A model generated the notes under the pieces. That model saw only the letters and a list, made by a program, of their open reading frames with translations. It did no database searches and was not told the origin of the DNA. A stretch of DNA of 64,000 nt from Bog-756 sp963699345 (lineage in GTDB: Bacteria; Actinomycetota; Acidimicrobiia; Acidimicrobiales; RAAP-2), in contig CAVOTL010000003.1 in assembly GCA_963699345.1 (NCBI GenBank), positions 1 through 64,000 on the forward strand, read 5' to 3'. The position numbers and the translations under genes were made by a program. This document shows positions 26,819-36,033 of this stretch, piece after piece (position 1 is the first letter of the stretch; every line of letters starts with the position of its first letter).

Positions 26819-28066
26819 TCACCCCGTGGCGGATGCCGAGGCGTCCCGGGCGATCTGGTCGGACAGGTCGGCCGGCGTCAGCTGCTCGGACAGGAGCCGG
26901 TCGAAGCGGGCCGGGTCCCCGGCGGTGAAGGCCCGGCACAGCGGAAAGCCCTCGACGTAACACGTGAGGTAGGCGCGCCAGGTGGGATGGGTGAGGAACT
27001 CGACCGCCTTGACGGCGCGTTCCCGGGGCAGCAGACCCCAGCGGGCGACCTCGTCGATGACGGTGTCCGGATCGGCGCCGTCCTCGTGGAGGCGGAAGGC
27101 GGCATTGGTCCGCACCGCACCCAGCGCCTCGCCGGCGTCGGACACGGCGGCCACCACGTCGGTGTCGTAGCGGATGCCCAGCGGCTGCAGGTGCTCGGCC
27201 ACCGTCGCCTCGGGATGCCGTCCCCAGGCGACCTCGAGGCCGAGGTCCGCCAACCCCTCCGCCAGGAGGCACTGCGGGGTGCCCACGAGGAAGATCGACT
27301 CCTCCCACCACTGGCGGCGCCGCACCAGGCCGACCTCCTTGCGGGTGTGCTCGGTGTGGTGCCCGGGATAGGCCTCGTGGGCGACCAGGTGCGCGAGCCC
27401 GGTCGACAGCACGGGCAGATCCGTGTTGATCGCCACCCGGCTCTGCAGGTCGCCGAGGTAGTAGTTGAACCCCGACCAGGGCTGGTCGGTGACGAGCTCG
27501 AACTCGACGTGTTCGCCGTCGGGCAGCCCGAACAGTTCGCCGGTGCGGTCGCGCAGTGAATCAGCCAGCGAGTCGACGGCCCGACGGAGCAGTTCGACGG
27601 GAACGGCGTGCGACTCGCGCCACGTCACCAGCCGCTCCACCAGCGGTCCACTGCCCGGAAGCACCTCGTCGAGCCGCCGGTGCGCCTCCTCGAGCGATTC
27701 GTCGTCGACCCGGGTGGGCCGCACGCCGTAGCAGGCCTCCACCTCGTCGGCGTAACCGATCGGCTCGCCGGCGAGCTTGGCGCACGTGGTGGCGAGACCC
27801 CGCACCTGGGCGGCGAGCCAGTGACGGCGGGCCGGCGCCGAGGAGTCCTCGGGGCCGGCCGACGCGTCGAGGGGGCCTCCGGCCTCGAGGTCGGCGAGCA
27901 GTGAGCGGGCCGAGGCGAGGAGCTGCCCGGGAGGGATCACCGGCTCCCCCTCGACGGCCCGGGCCAGTCCGGGCGGGCCGTAGTAGGCGTCCACCATGCC
28001 GTCGATGTGACGGCCCAGGCGGAGCCCGAGCGTCACATAGTCCTCGACCAGTCCCGACCCCGGCAC
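26819..28066 (-). CDS. DUF885 family protein (putative metallopeptidase)
   Basis: A 415-residue soluble protein. The DUF885 hallmark HEAYPGHHTEH (an HExxH-like zinc site) is present in GLAHLVAHEAYPGHHTEHTRKE, with a downstream Glu-rich LLAEGLADLGLEVAW that can supply the third ligand. Related proteins are annotated as peptidases or carboxypeptidases. GTG 28066 has GGGGAG upstream and starts 13 bp after the dienelactone-hydrolase stop, so they form an operon. Confidence 0.82.
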   Translation of the reverse strand: MPGSGLVEDYVTLGLRLGRHIDGMVDAYYGPPGLARAVEGEPVIPPGQLLASARSLLADLEAGGPLDASAGPEDSSAPARRHWLAAQVRGLATTCAKLAGEPIGYADEVEACYGVRPTRVDDESLEEAHRRLDEVLPGSGPLVERLVTWRESHAVPVELLRRAVDSLADSLRDRTGELFGLPDGEHVEFELVTDQPWSGFNYYLGDLQSRVAINTDLPVLSTGLAHLVAHEAYPGHHTEHTRKEVGLVRRRQWWEESIFLVGTPQCLLAEGLADLGLEVAWGRHPEATVAEHLQPLGIRYDTDVVAAVSDAGEALGAVRTNAAFRLHEDGADPDTVIDEVARWGLLPRERAVKAVEFLTHPTWRAYLTCYVEGFPLCRAFTAGDPARFDRLLSEQLTPADLSDQIARDASASATG

Positions 28067-28079
28067 GCCGGCTCCCCGA

Positions 28080-28773
28080 TCAGCCGAGCTGGGACCGGAG
28101 GAACGCCACCGTGCGGTCCCACAGCAGTCCGGCGGCAGCGGCGTCGTAGACCTCGGGCCGGTCCTCGTTGAAGAACGCATGGTCCGCGCCCGGGTAGCGG
28201 TGGAAGGAAGCCTGCTTGCCCAGGCGCGGTGAGCTCGGCCACCAACTCGTCGGCGGCGGCCGGACTGAACGAACCGTCGAGCTCGGCGACGTGCCCCTCC
28301 ACCACGGCCCGCAGCTTCGAGTAGTCGGGCCGGGCGTCGGGCCAGGGGATGACCCCGTAGGCCGGCACCACCGCGGCGACGGCATCGGGTCGCTGGCAGG
28401 CCAGCACGAGGGCGAGGCCGCCGCCCATGCAGAAGCCCACCACCCCGACCGACCGGCCACCCGTCCGACGGAGCAGTTCGTCGACCGCACCGCTCAGTTC
28501 GGTGGCGGCCTCGCCCATCTGGAGGGCCATCATCTGCTTGGCCGCCTCGTCGGGCTCGGTGAGGGGGACCGCCGTCCCGTGGTACAGGTCCGGCGCCAGG
28601 GCGGTGAAGCCGGCCTCGGCGAACCGGTCGCACGTTCGGGTGATCTGGTCGACCAGACCCCACCACTCCTGGATCACGAGGACGCCGATGGTGCCCTGCT
28701 CACCTCCGGACGGGGTGGCCAGGTAGCCCTTCGCGTGGCTTCCGTTACTGGGAAATTCGATCGTCTGGCCCAT
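28080..28773 (-). CDS. Dienelactone hydrolase family protein (one frameshift)
   Basis: Alpha/beta hydrolase with a cysteine nucleophile (GFCMGGGLAL), an acidic residue in VIQEWWGLVDQI and the catalytic His in RYPGADHAFFNEDRP. The frame breaks at about 28223-28228 (coding strand ACCGCGCCTGGG). Removing one base restores LTALGKQASFHRYPGADH and gives 693 nt, 230 residues, the usual DLH size. A TAGGGT box lies 7 nt before the ATG. Probably hydrolyses a lactone or ester in aromatic or related catabolism. Confidence 0.87.
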
Positions 28774-28957
28774 GCCGTGGACCCTAGTCGGGACTTCTGC
28801 GTTTTGAACGCCTACGGACGGCGGGGCATTTGGTCGCCACTCGGGTGGTCACCTCCGGGATCCCGGGTCTAAAATTGGACAAAACACCAGTTCAGGGCCT
28901 TGTGTTCGGGAGGGGTCCTTGTGACCCCCGATCCGGTGCACTACCATGCTCCCGCAT

Positions 28958-30199
28958 ATGACTCACCCCGAGCAGTACTCGACGGTAGAGCCAGGTGCCT
29001 GCCCAGCACGCCGGAAGCGGACCCGAAATCGGGTGGTCGCGACCCTTGCAGTGGCCTCTGTTCTCGGGGCGACCTCCGTGGTCGTCGCCACCTCCACCCC
29101 GGCATCGGCCGACCAGATCTCCGACGCCAGGGCCCAGGCCGCGGCCATCAGCGCCAAGCTCAACGCCACCGAGGCCCAGATCGCCACGCTCTCCGACCAG
29201 GTGAACGCGGCCGACTACAAGCTCTCGCAGCTGCAGAGCCAGATCTCCGCCAACCAGGCGGCGGTGGCCAAGGACCAGCACGAGGTGGCCAAGGACTCGG
29301 CTCAGCTCGAGACCCAGGCCATCGCGGACTACACCAGTGCCGGAACCTCGAACACGGCGACCCAGTTGTTCACGTCCAACGTGAACACCAGCGGCATCCG
29401 GTCCGAGTACGCGTCGATCGCCACCGGCAACGTGACGACCACCATCGACCGCCTGCACACGGCCCAGGCCCAGCTGGCGGCCACGCAGTCATCTCTGGAG
29501 CAGCAGAAGTCGCAGGCGCAGGCCACCCACGACCAGCTGGCATCGGCCCAGAGCCAGGCCTCGGCGCTGGCCGCCCAGGACCAGAGCACGCTCGACAGCG
29601 TCAACGCCAACATCCAGCAGCTCGTGGAACAGCAGCAGGCCGCCGCGGCCGCCGCGGCAGCCGCTGCGGCCAAGGCCCAGTTCGTGCAGAAGGTCCAGGC
29701 GTCCCAGGCGGCTCAGGCCGCCCAGGCCCAGAAGACGGCCTCCACCACCAGCGGGGGCGGTGGTGGTGGCGGCACGACGACGACGCAGCCCTCCGGGGGC
29801 TCCACCGGTGGCGGCGGCACCGTCAGTTCGACTCCGCCCCCGCCCTCCGGGGCGGCGGCGGTCGCCGTGGCGGCCGCCGAAGGCGAGGTCGGTGTCCCCT
29901 ACCTGTGGGGCGGCACCACGCCGGCCGGTTTCGACTGCTCGGGTCTGGTGATGTGGGCCTACGCCCAGGCCGGTATCAGCCTGCCCCACTACTCCGGCGC
30001 CCAGTACGAGGACACCACCCACATCCCCCTGGCCGACATCGAGCCGGGTGACCTCCTGTTCTACGGTCCGGGGGGCTCCGAACACGTGGCGATGTACGTG
30101 GGCGGCGGCTCGATGGTCGAGGCGCCCTACACGGGAGCCGACGTCCACATCACGGGGGTCCGCACCGACGGCCTGGCCGGCGTCGGTCGGGTCGTCTGA
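28958..30199 (+). CDS. Secreted NlpC/P60 peptidoglycan endopeptidase
   Basis: About 413 residues from ATG 28958; an in-frame ATG at 28946 overlaps the TACCAT promoter box, so the later start is favoured. Signal peptide (VVATLAVASVLGATSVVVA to ASA), then a long coiled coil (residues about 40-245, Gln/Ala-rich), a Gly/Ser/Thr/Pro linker, and a C-terminal NlpC/P60 domain with catalytic Cys in GFDCSGLVMWAY and His in SEHVAMYVG. This is the RipA-like layout for cutting peptide stems during division. The 180 bp upstream is AT-richer (TCTAAAATTGGACAAAACACC) and may hold a regulated promoter. Confidence 0.9.
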   Translation: MTHPEQYSTVEPGACPARRKRTRNRVVATLAVASVLGATSVVVATSTPASADQISDARAQAAAISAKLNATEAQIATLSDQVNAADYKLSQLQSQISANQAAVAKDQHEVAKDSAQLETQAIADYTSAGTSNTATQLFTSNVNTSGIRSEYASIATGNVTTTIDRLHTAQAQLAATQSSLEQQKSQAQATHDQLASAQSQASALAAQDQSTLDSVNANIQQLVEQQQAAAAAAAAAAAKAQFVQKVQASQAAQAAQAQKTASTTSGGGGGGGTTTTQPSGGSTGGGGTVSSTPPPPSGAAAVAVAAAEGEVGVPYLWGGTTPAGFDCSGLVMWAYAQAGISLPHYSGAQYEDTTHIPLADIEPGDLLFYGPGGSEHVAMYVGGGSMVEAPYTGADVHITGVRTDGLAGVGRVV

Positions 30200-30283
30200 G
30201 CCCACCCCCGTCGCCGGCCATGGGCTCCTGACCGATCGGGTGGGCGGCGACGCCTGACCGTTCGGCCGCCACGGATCCCCGTC

Positions 30284-30706
30284 ATGGCCTTCAACCAACC
30301 GTCCGGTCCGCCCGCCACGGCGCGCCAACTCCGTGATCTGACCGCGCTGGTCGAGGCCGCCGGCCACACGGGTTTCCGGGATGCCCGCGGGCCGCTCGGC
30401 TTGACCCAGCGTCAGGCCGGCGGAAGGTTCACCCGGGACGAGGCCGAGGACCTCATCGCCCGGCTCGAGGCGGAGGTCGGAGGTGAGGCAGGAGACGAAG
30501 GGTCCGACGGCCCAACGGACGGCACCGGCCCGTCGCCGCCCGCGCCCCGGTCCCCGGAGGGAGCGGCGCCCGCCGCCACGGCACCCCGGGCCCCGGCGGC
30601 TTCGCGTCGCCAGAGTCTCGCCCGCCAACTCGAACGTGTGCCCGAGGACCTGCTGGTCGACGAACTGAGGCGGCGGGGCTGGTCGGTGACCCCACCGGGG
30701 GGCTGA
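30284..30706 (+). CDS. Small hypothetical protein, helical
   Basis: A 140-residue soluble protein. The N-terminal half (ARQLRDLTALVEAAGHTGFR, LTQRQAGGRFTRDEAEDLIA) and the last 30 residues (LARQLERVPEDLLVDELRRR) are helical. A Pro/Ala/Gly linker joins them. The C-terminal helix resembles short regulatory or docking helices. Not a recognised family. It lies 84 bp after the NlpC gene and converges on an SDR. Confidence 0.6.
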   Translation: MAFNQPSGPPATARQLRDLTALVEAAGHTGFRDARGPLGLTQRQAGGRFTRDEAEDLIARLEAEVGGEAGDEGSDGPTDGTGPSPPAPRSPEGAAPAATAPRAPAASRRQSLARQLERVPEDLLVDELRRRGWSVTPPGG

Positions 30707-30713
30707 CCGGGCC

Positions 30714-31511
30714 TCAGTCCTGATCGTGGGCGAGGAACTCCTTGGGTGGCCTCTGGCCGACCGTCCCACCCGCCCGCGGACCGGGGGGACGGGGGAACCG
30801 GAACGCCACCGCCTCGCGGCCGGCCTGGATGACCATCGCCTCCCCGGTGGCCTCGCCGGCCAGGAGTTCCACGACGGCGTCCGACACCGACTCCACGTCG
30901 ATCAGTGGGAACCCGCTCGACTCGAGGACGTCGCGCATGTCCGCGATGAGCGGGGTGTCGACGATGCTCGGGCAGACCGCGTTGACGGTGATCCCCTTGT
31001 CCGCCAACTGGGGCCCGAGCGAACGCACCAGGCCGACCACGGCGTGCTTGGTCAGGCAGTAGACCGGATCGGGCGAGAATCCGATGAGACCGGCCAGCGA
31101 CGCCGTGGCCACGATCGATCCGCCACCGCGGGAGGCCATGGCCGGCACCACCGCCCGGATGCCGTAGAAGACGCCGTCGACGTTGACGCCGGTGGCCCGG
31201 TCGTAGATCTCGTCCGTCACCTGGGTGATGTCGGCCTCCCCGGTGGTCACCCCGGCGTTCAGGTGGGCGAGATCGATCCCGCCGAAACGGCGGGTGACGG
31301 CGTCGACGATGCCGGGCCACTCGTCGGAGCGGCCCACGTCCGCCTGGAGGGCCAGACCGTCGATCCCGGCCGCCGCCCGCTCCGCCGAGTCGCCATCGAG
31401 GTCGACCACCGCCACCGAGGCCCCCGCGCCGGCCAGCCGAGTGGCGGTGGCCAGACCGATACCCGACCCGCCCCCGGTCACCACGGCCACTCTGCCCGTC
31501 AACGATCCCAC
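30714..31511 (-). CDS. SDR-family oxidoreductase
   Basis: A 265-residue short-chain dehydrogenase: TGGGSGIGLATATRLAG cofactor loop, LNAGVTTG, catalytic YCLTKHA, and NAVCPSIVDTPL. The last 30 residues are Pro-rich. Two GTG codons are adjacent; 31511 is favoured because GGAGG is 7 nt upstream. It converges on the small hypothetical gene 7 bp away and is divergent from the Lgt-like gene. Confidence 0.87.
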   Translation of the reverse strand: MGSLTGRVAVVTGGGSGIGLATATRLAGAGASVAVVDLDGDSAERAAAGIDGLALQADVGRSDEWPGIVDAVTRRFGGIDLAHLNAGVTTGEADITQVTDEIYDRATGVNVDGVFYGIRAVVPAMASRGGGSIVATASLAGLIGFSPDPVYCLTKHAVVGLVRSLGPQLADKGITVNAVCPSIVDTPLIADMRDVLESSGFPLIDVESVSDAVVELLAGEATGEAMVIQAGREAVAFRFPRPPGPRAGGTVGQRPPKEFLAHDQD

Positions 31512-31675
31512 CACGTCACCTCCGGCGTCGGGGCGGGTGCGACCGGGACGTTCACGTCCCGGGCCTCCGTCCACCGGGACCTGCCGGCCCGGCGAGGCCA
31601 CCCTACCGGCCCCCTGGGGCATACTGAAGGCCTGGCCGGCGTCCCGGGACAGCCCGGGACACGGCACCCACCACC

Positions 31676-32656
31676 ATGAGACCGATCCCCGTCGCCTTCC
31701 ACATCTGGTTCCTCGAGGTGCACACCTACGGGATCGGACTGGCCCTGACCTTCTGGTTCGGCCTGCGGTACACGGAGCGACGCCTGCGCCAACGCGGCTA
31801 CCCGTGGCAGTGGGTGACCGGCATGTTCGTGTGGGTCATCGTGGCCGCCATCGTCGGCGCCCGGGCCATGCACGTGCTCTCGAACCTGTCGCTCTACACC
31901 GCGCATCCCGCCCAGGTGTTCGCCATCTGGCAGGGTGGGCTGTCGTCCTTCGGCGGACTGATCCTCGCCGTGCCCGTCGCCATCGTCAGCCAGCGCCGGC
32001 GCTGCCCCCAGCTCCCGACGCTCCGGTTCGCGGACCTGATGGCTCCGGTCCTGATGGCGTGCTGGGCCATGGGGCGGCTGCTCGGCCCCCAGCTGATGGT
32101 CAACGGTGGCGGTCACCCCACCCGTCAGTGGTTCGGCATGTACTACGCCGGGGCCCATCCGAACCAGAAGGTCCTACCGGTGCCGATCTTCCAGGCGGCC
32201 GAGGACTTCACCATCTTCTGCATCCTCCTGCTGGTCGAGCGGTGGCTGCGGAAGCGGACGCCGGCCGTGGCGTCCGACGGGTCGCTGATCCCGCCCCTGG
32301 CCGCCCCGCTGCCCCCCGCCGGGATCGTCCTGGGGGTCGGCATGGTGCTGTGGGGCATCGAGCGCTACCTCGACGAGCACCTCTGGTTGGGAGAGGACGG
32401 CCACCTCGGATCGGTGCTGGTCCAGTTCGCCGGGGTGGCTCTGGCGATCGCCGGGATCGTGCTGCTCGCCACCCGGGTCGGCCCCTACCGACGCTGGCGG
32501 GACACCCGTCCTGACCCGCTGCCACCGACCGGCGACGGTGACGGGGACGGTGGTGGGCGCACCGCCGACATCGACGGCACCGTCGACCGGGACGGGTCCC
32601 AGGACGGTGACGACCGGCCGGCGGCGGCCGTCCAGGGCTCAGCCGACGGCGACTGA
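31676..32656 (+). CDS. Lgt-like membrane protein lacking key residues
   Basis: A 326-residue, about seven-pass membrane protein related to prolipoprotein diacylglyceryl transferase. It keeps the overall layout (HTYGIGLALTFWFGLRY; WQGGLSSFGGLI; a last GIERYLDEHLWLG block). It differs at conserved positions: the GG-M-S-F-H-GG motif reads GGLSSFGG, and the GRxxNFxNxE block reads GRLLGPQLMVNGGG. It may be a paralogue with altered function rather than the cell's working Lgt. The tail is Asp/Gly-rich. Its 3' end overlaps the CcdA-like gene by 18 bp. Confidence 0.75.
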   Translation: MRPIPVAFHIWFLEVHTYGIGLALTFWFGLRYTERRLRQRGYPWQWVTGMFVWVIVAAIVGARAMHVLSNLSLYTAHPAQVFAIWQGGLSSFGGLILAVPVAIVSQRRRCPQLPTLRFADLMAPVLMACWAMGRLLGPQLMVNGGGHPTRQWFGMYYAGAHPNQKVLPVPIFQAAEDFTIFCILLLVERWLRKRTPAVASDGSLIPPLAAPLPPAGIVLGVGMVLWGIERYLDEHLWLGEDGHLGSVLVQFAGVALAIAGIVLLATRVGPYRRWRDTRPDPLPPTGDGDGDGGGRTADIDGTVDRDGSQDGDDRPAAAVQGSADGD

Positions 32657-33490
32657 GGAGTCCGGGCGCGGCGTGGCTCCCGGAGCCGGCCCGGACGGCC
32701 CACGCATCCCCGATGCACCGACCGCCGTACGCGACACGATGGTCGCGGCCGCCCGGACGCCCACCGCCACCAGGAGGACGACGGCCACCACGCCCAGGGC
32801 GCCGGGTCCCATGGTGACCCCGAGCAGCACGCCGACGATCAGGCAGGATCCGAGCACCACCCGGTCCGCCCAGGGCCGCAGGGACTCGAACCGCTGGTGG
32901 AAGGCGAGCAGTCCGGACGGCGTGGCGATCCGGGCGGTCAGGGTCACGGCCATCCCGCGCACCGCCCCGAAGACGGCCCCCACGGCGAGGGCGGCCAACG
33001 GGTCGCCGGTCAGGGCGGCCAGCACGACCGTGAGGTAGACGGCCGCCGTGGTGATGTACGTGGCCAGGCCGCAGCCGATCTGGACACCGAAGCCGGCGCC
33101 GTAGACCCAGGGACGGTAGGCGTCGAGCCAGCGTTCGTTGACCTGGCGCATGTGCACCGGGATGCGCACCGAGGCGAGGCCCGAGTCCGAGACCACCGCC
33201 ACCGCCACCGCGGCCAGGGCCACCCCCAGGCGCACGGTGTCGGACAGGTGGGAGGCGGCGACGACGCCGGCCAGCCCCGCCGCCACCGCGCCGAGGAGCA
33301 GGCCCCCGACGGTCGCCCCGAGGACGAACCAGGCCACCGTGCCCGCATACCGGTGGCCCTTGGCCCGTTCGCCGACCGGCGTGATGGTCGACAGCATCGA
33401 CAGTCCGCACGGTGACCACGTCGACCTGACGGCGGCGGCCAGGGCCACGAGCAGGGCCGCGGAGGCCAGGAGGAGGGTGGAATCGGTCAC
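32639..33490 (-). CDS. CcdA/DsbD-like membrane thiol-redox protein
   Basis: A 283-residue protein with about eight hydrophobic segments. Two cysteines sit within membrane segments, in AVRSTWSPCGLSMLS (segment 1) and GVQIGCGLATYI (near the fourth). This paired-Cys arrangement is that of CcdA/DsbD-family proteins, which carry reducing power across the membrane to a periplasmic thioredoxin. GTG 33490 has GAGGT 5 nt upstream. It lies 88 bp downstream of the Cys-rich protein gene on the same strand and completes a redox set with the MauE-like and MauD-like proteins. Confidence 0.7.
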   Translation of the reverse strand: MTDSTLLLASAALLVALAAAVRSTWSPCGLSMLSTITPVGERAKGHRYAGTVAWFVLGATVGGLLLGAVAAGLAGVVAASHLSDTVRLGVALAAVAVAVVSDSGLASVRIPVHMRQVNERWLDAYRPWVYGAGFGVQIGCGLATYITTAAVYLTVVLAALTGDPLAALAVGAVFGAVRGMAVTLTARIATPSGLLAFHQRFESLRPWADRVVLGSCLIVGVLLGVTMGPGALGVVAVVLLVAVGVRAAATIVSRTAVGASGMRGPSGPAPGATPRPDSSVAVG

Positions 33491-33578
33491 GGTGCACCTC
33501 GGTGGTCGCAGGGACGGAGCGGTGGGGACGATCGTCCACGGGGGGGTCGATCCCGTCGGGCCGCCGGTCGCGGCGACG

Positions 33579-35003
33579 TCATGCCGGGGACCCGTAGAAC
33601 GGGGCGTCGAACGCGAAGATGCCCCCGTCGGCGGCCACCAGCCAGTAGCCCCCGCCCGACGATGCCGTCCCCACCACCGGTCGTTGCAGGGGCTGGCCGC
33701 CCATCGATCCGTCGAAGGCGGCGTCGCCGAAGGAGAACACCCCGCCGTCGGCCGCCACCAGGTGGTAGCCCCGGCCGGACGGGACCGACGCCATCCCGAC
33801 GATGGGGGCGTTGAGCGGCCTGCCCCCCATCGAACCCTCGAACGCCGCCGACCCGAAGGCGAAGATGCCCCCGTCGGCGGCCACCAGCCAGTAGCCGTCG
33901 CCCGACGGCGTGGCGGCCATCCCCACCACCGGGGCGTTGAGCGGCAGTCCTCCCATCGACCCCCGGTAGGCGGCGTCGCCGAACGCGAAGATGCCCCCGT
34001 CGGCGGCCACCAGCCAGTAGCCGCGACCACTCGGGGTCGCGGCCATCCCCACGATGGGCCGGGCCAGGGGCTTCTCCCCCATCGACCCCCAGTAGGCGGC
34101 GTCGCCGAACGCGAAGATCCCACCGTCGGACCCCACCAGCCAGTACCCCTTGTTGGTCGGCGTGGTGGCCATGGCGACGACGGGACCCCCCAACGGGATG
34201 GTGGAGACGTCGCCGAGCGACGGGTAGTCGCCGTAGGTCAGGAGCCGGCCGAACGACGTCACCATGCCGTACCCGCCGTCGCCGGCGGCGGCCGCCATGC
34301 CGGTGACCCTGCACTCCGTCAGCGGCGAGAAGCACGGCGGGGGCGGCGGCACCGGCGGTGGAGGAGGGGCCGGCGGTGCCGCGGTCCAACAGGCGGCGTC
34401 CATCTCCGCCGTGCTGTTGTCCACGGCGACGGCGGTGGTGCAGGTCGGATCGACGGTCCACGGGGGCACGCAGGCCACGACCCGGCAGACGATCCGACCG
34501 ATGCAGTCGATCTGCTGGTTGCACTGGCCGTAGCGGAACTGGAAGCAGCCGGTCACCCAGGAGTTGCAGCCGTCCGGCCCACAGCCACAGTGGGTCCCGT
34601 CACAGCCGGTGTCGCAGAAGCCCCAGCCGTCGCCGCATCCGGTCGTGCAGGTCTCGCAGAGCGAGTGGCAGTCCATGTAGTAGCGGGGACCGTCGCCGCA
34701 GTAGCTCGAGTTGTCGGCCATCCACCAGCCGCCCATCATCGTTCCCGACGGGCAGTAGTTGTAGCCGTTGTTGATGGAGCAGCAGAACTCCGAGAACCCC
34801 GCACAACACGTCGACCCGCAGTCGCACGCGGTGTTGGCACAGGTGCACACGGCCGCGTAGGCCGTCCCGGGGCGGAGCAGGAGGTCGACCCCCGACCCGA
34901 CGGCCACGGCACTCCCCACCATGGCCGAGCGGTTGATGAAGCTGCGCCGGCTCAGGCGCGTCGCCAGGAAGGTCGACGTGCGCTCCACCAGTGCGACGCT
35001 CAT
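33579..35003 (-). CDS. Tat-exported Cys-rich (MauA-like) protein with C-terminal repeats
   Basis: A 474-residue protein. Residues 1-48 are a Tat-type signal (RLSRRSFINRSAMVGSAVAV, cleavage near AYA-AVC). Residues about 50-210 hold 26 of 28 cysteines. The stretch YCPSGTMMGGWWMADNSSYC then DCHSLCETC resembles the CPPGT...W...SC...DCC block of the methylamine dehydrogenase light chain, whose Trp becomes part of TTQ. A Pro-rich linker leads to about six copies of the GYWLVAADGGIFAFGD repeat. Its ATG overlaps the MauE-like stop as ATGA. MauG is not in the window, so a Trp-derived cofactor is only a hypothesis. Confidence 0.72.
   Translation of the reverse strand: MSVALVERTSTFLATRLSRRSFINRSAMVGSAVAVGSGVDLLLRPGTAYAAVCTCANTACDCGSTCCAGFSEFCCSINNGYNYCPSGTMMGGWWMADNSSYCGDGPRYYMDCHSLCETCTTGCGDGWGFCDTGCDGTHCGCGPDGCNSWVTGCFQFRYGQCNQQIDCIGRIVCRVVACVPPWTVDPTCTTAVAVDNSTAEMDAACWTAAPPAPPPPPVPPPPPCFSPLTECRVTGMAAAAGDGGYGMVTSFGRLLTYGDYPSLGDVSTIPLGGPVVAMATTPTNKGYWLVGSDGGIFAFGDAAYWGSMGEKPLARPIVGMAATPSGRGYWLVAADGGIFAFGDAAYRGSMGGLPLNAPVVGMAATPSGDGYWLVAADGGIFAFGSAAFEGSMGGRPLNAPIVGMASVPSGRGYHLVAADGGVFSFGDAAFDGSMGGQPLQRPVVGTASSGGGYWLVAADGGIFAFDAPFYGSPA
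33582..34330 (-). repeat. C-terminal GYWLVA-type repeat module (about 6 copies)
   Basis: Tandem units of about 42-46 residues, consensus P-[IV]-V-G-M-A-x-T-P-x-G-x-GYWLVAADGGIFAFGD then A-x-[FY]-x-GS-M-GG. Probably a beta-propeller-like fold. The same module ends three other genes in the window. Confidence 0.85.
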
Positions 35004-35552
35004 GCGACCGACCGCCGGGTGATCCCGAGGGTCCGGCGGGCCGCCCCCACCACGGCCAACCGGGTCATGGCCAGATAGGCCAACCAGGCGCACAGCACCG
35101 CGAGCAGGGCCACGGGGACGCCGTGCCCGGGCTGGTCGGACAGGGCACCGGTGATCCATCCGGCGGGCACCCGGGCGGCCACCACCGCCGCCGACGTCGC
35201 GAAGCCGACGGTGAGGGCGAGATGGGTGCGCGTGGCGGGGGTGTCGGGGGTCGAGAAGCAGCCACACGTGGCGAGCGGGCCCCCTCGCCCGCGCCCCGGC
35301 CACGAACGCGGCGAAGCCGAGGTAGGACGCGGCCACCAGACCGGCGGTGACGGGTCCCGGCCACACGAGGGCGACGATCCCGAGGAGGGCCTCGGCCGAG
35401 GCCCCGATCCGCACGAGGACGCGTGTCCCGCGGAGGGGCCGCCCGACGACGGTGGCCACAGCCCGCGCCGTGTCGACCGGACGGACGACCTTGGCGGCAC
35501 CCGCCGCCACCAGCAACAGGCAGGCGGCGAGGTAGGGCCCGATCAGTTCCAT
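35000..35552 (-). CDS. MauE/DoxX-like membrane protein (one frameshift)
   Basis: Four-pass membrane protein (MELIGPYLAACLLLVAAGAA; ASAEALLGIVALVWPG; VAASYLGFAAFVAG, and so on) with the TCGCFSTPDTP motif typical of the MauE family, which serves disulfide formation in methylamine dehydrogenase light chain. The frame breaks at about 35285-35290 (coding strand GGGCGAGGGGGCCC). Deleting one base gives 552 nt, 183 residues and restores AGGPLATCGCFS. It is coupled to the genes on both sides by overlapping stops and starts. Confidence 0.78.
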
Positions 35553-36031
35553 CGGGCCTCGGTGAGCACGGGCGCCGCCACCGGTTCCACCGACAGGCCA
35601 CCCAGCAGCGTGTTGACCCGGGGGACGAGGATCGGACGCCGGGCCTGGCTGCCCAGGACGACGTAGAGGGTGAACGGTCGGCCCGACTCGGTGAAGAACC
35701 ACTGGGTACCGGCCTGGCCCGAGATCCCCCGGCGCAGGACCTGGGGTTGGAAGTCCGACGCCGACAGCCGGCGGGGCATGCCCTGACGGGCGAACAGCTT
35801 GGTGCCGACACTGTCCGCCCCGTACTCGAAGAGCACGGCGAAGATGTCGTCGGGACCCATCAGATTGACGGCCCCGCCTCCGAAGTCGCCGACTTCCCCC
35901 GGGAGGGGGAACGTCGAGAATTGGGCCACCGCATTGGTGACGCCCACCCCCGGGGTCGGGCGCTGGCCGATGCGCCCCTCGAAGCCCGACGGCAGGGCCG
36001 CGGCGATCCCGTGGGCCCGGAGCGTGGCCAC
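35543..36031 (-). CDS. Unrecognised protein of the Mau-like locus
   Basis: 162 residues from GTG 36031, 2 nt after the stop of the MauD-like gene, and overlapping the MauE-like ATG by 10 nt, so it is part of the same coupled operon. No signal peptide or membrane segment is seen. It has no cysteine. The C-terminal half (WFFTESGRPFTLYVVLGSQ; VPRVNTLLGGLSVEP) looks strand-rich. I do not recognise it. Its position suggests a role in producing or maturing the Cys-rich protein. Confidence 0.65.
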   Translation of the reverse strand: MATLRAHGIAAALPSGFEGRIGQRPTPGVGVTNAVAQFSTFPLPGEVGDFGGGAVNLMGPDDIFAVLFEYGADSVGTKLFARQGMPRRLSASDFQPQVLRRGISGQAGTQWFFTESGRPFTLYVVLGSQARRPILVPRVNTLLGGLSVEPVAAPVLTEARWN

Positions 36032-36033
36032 GC

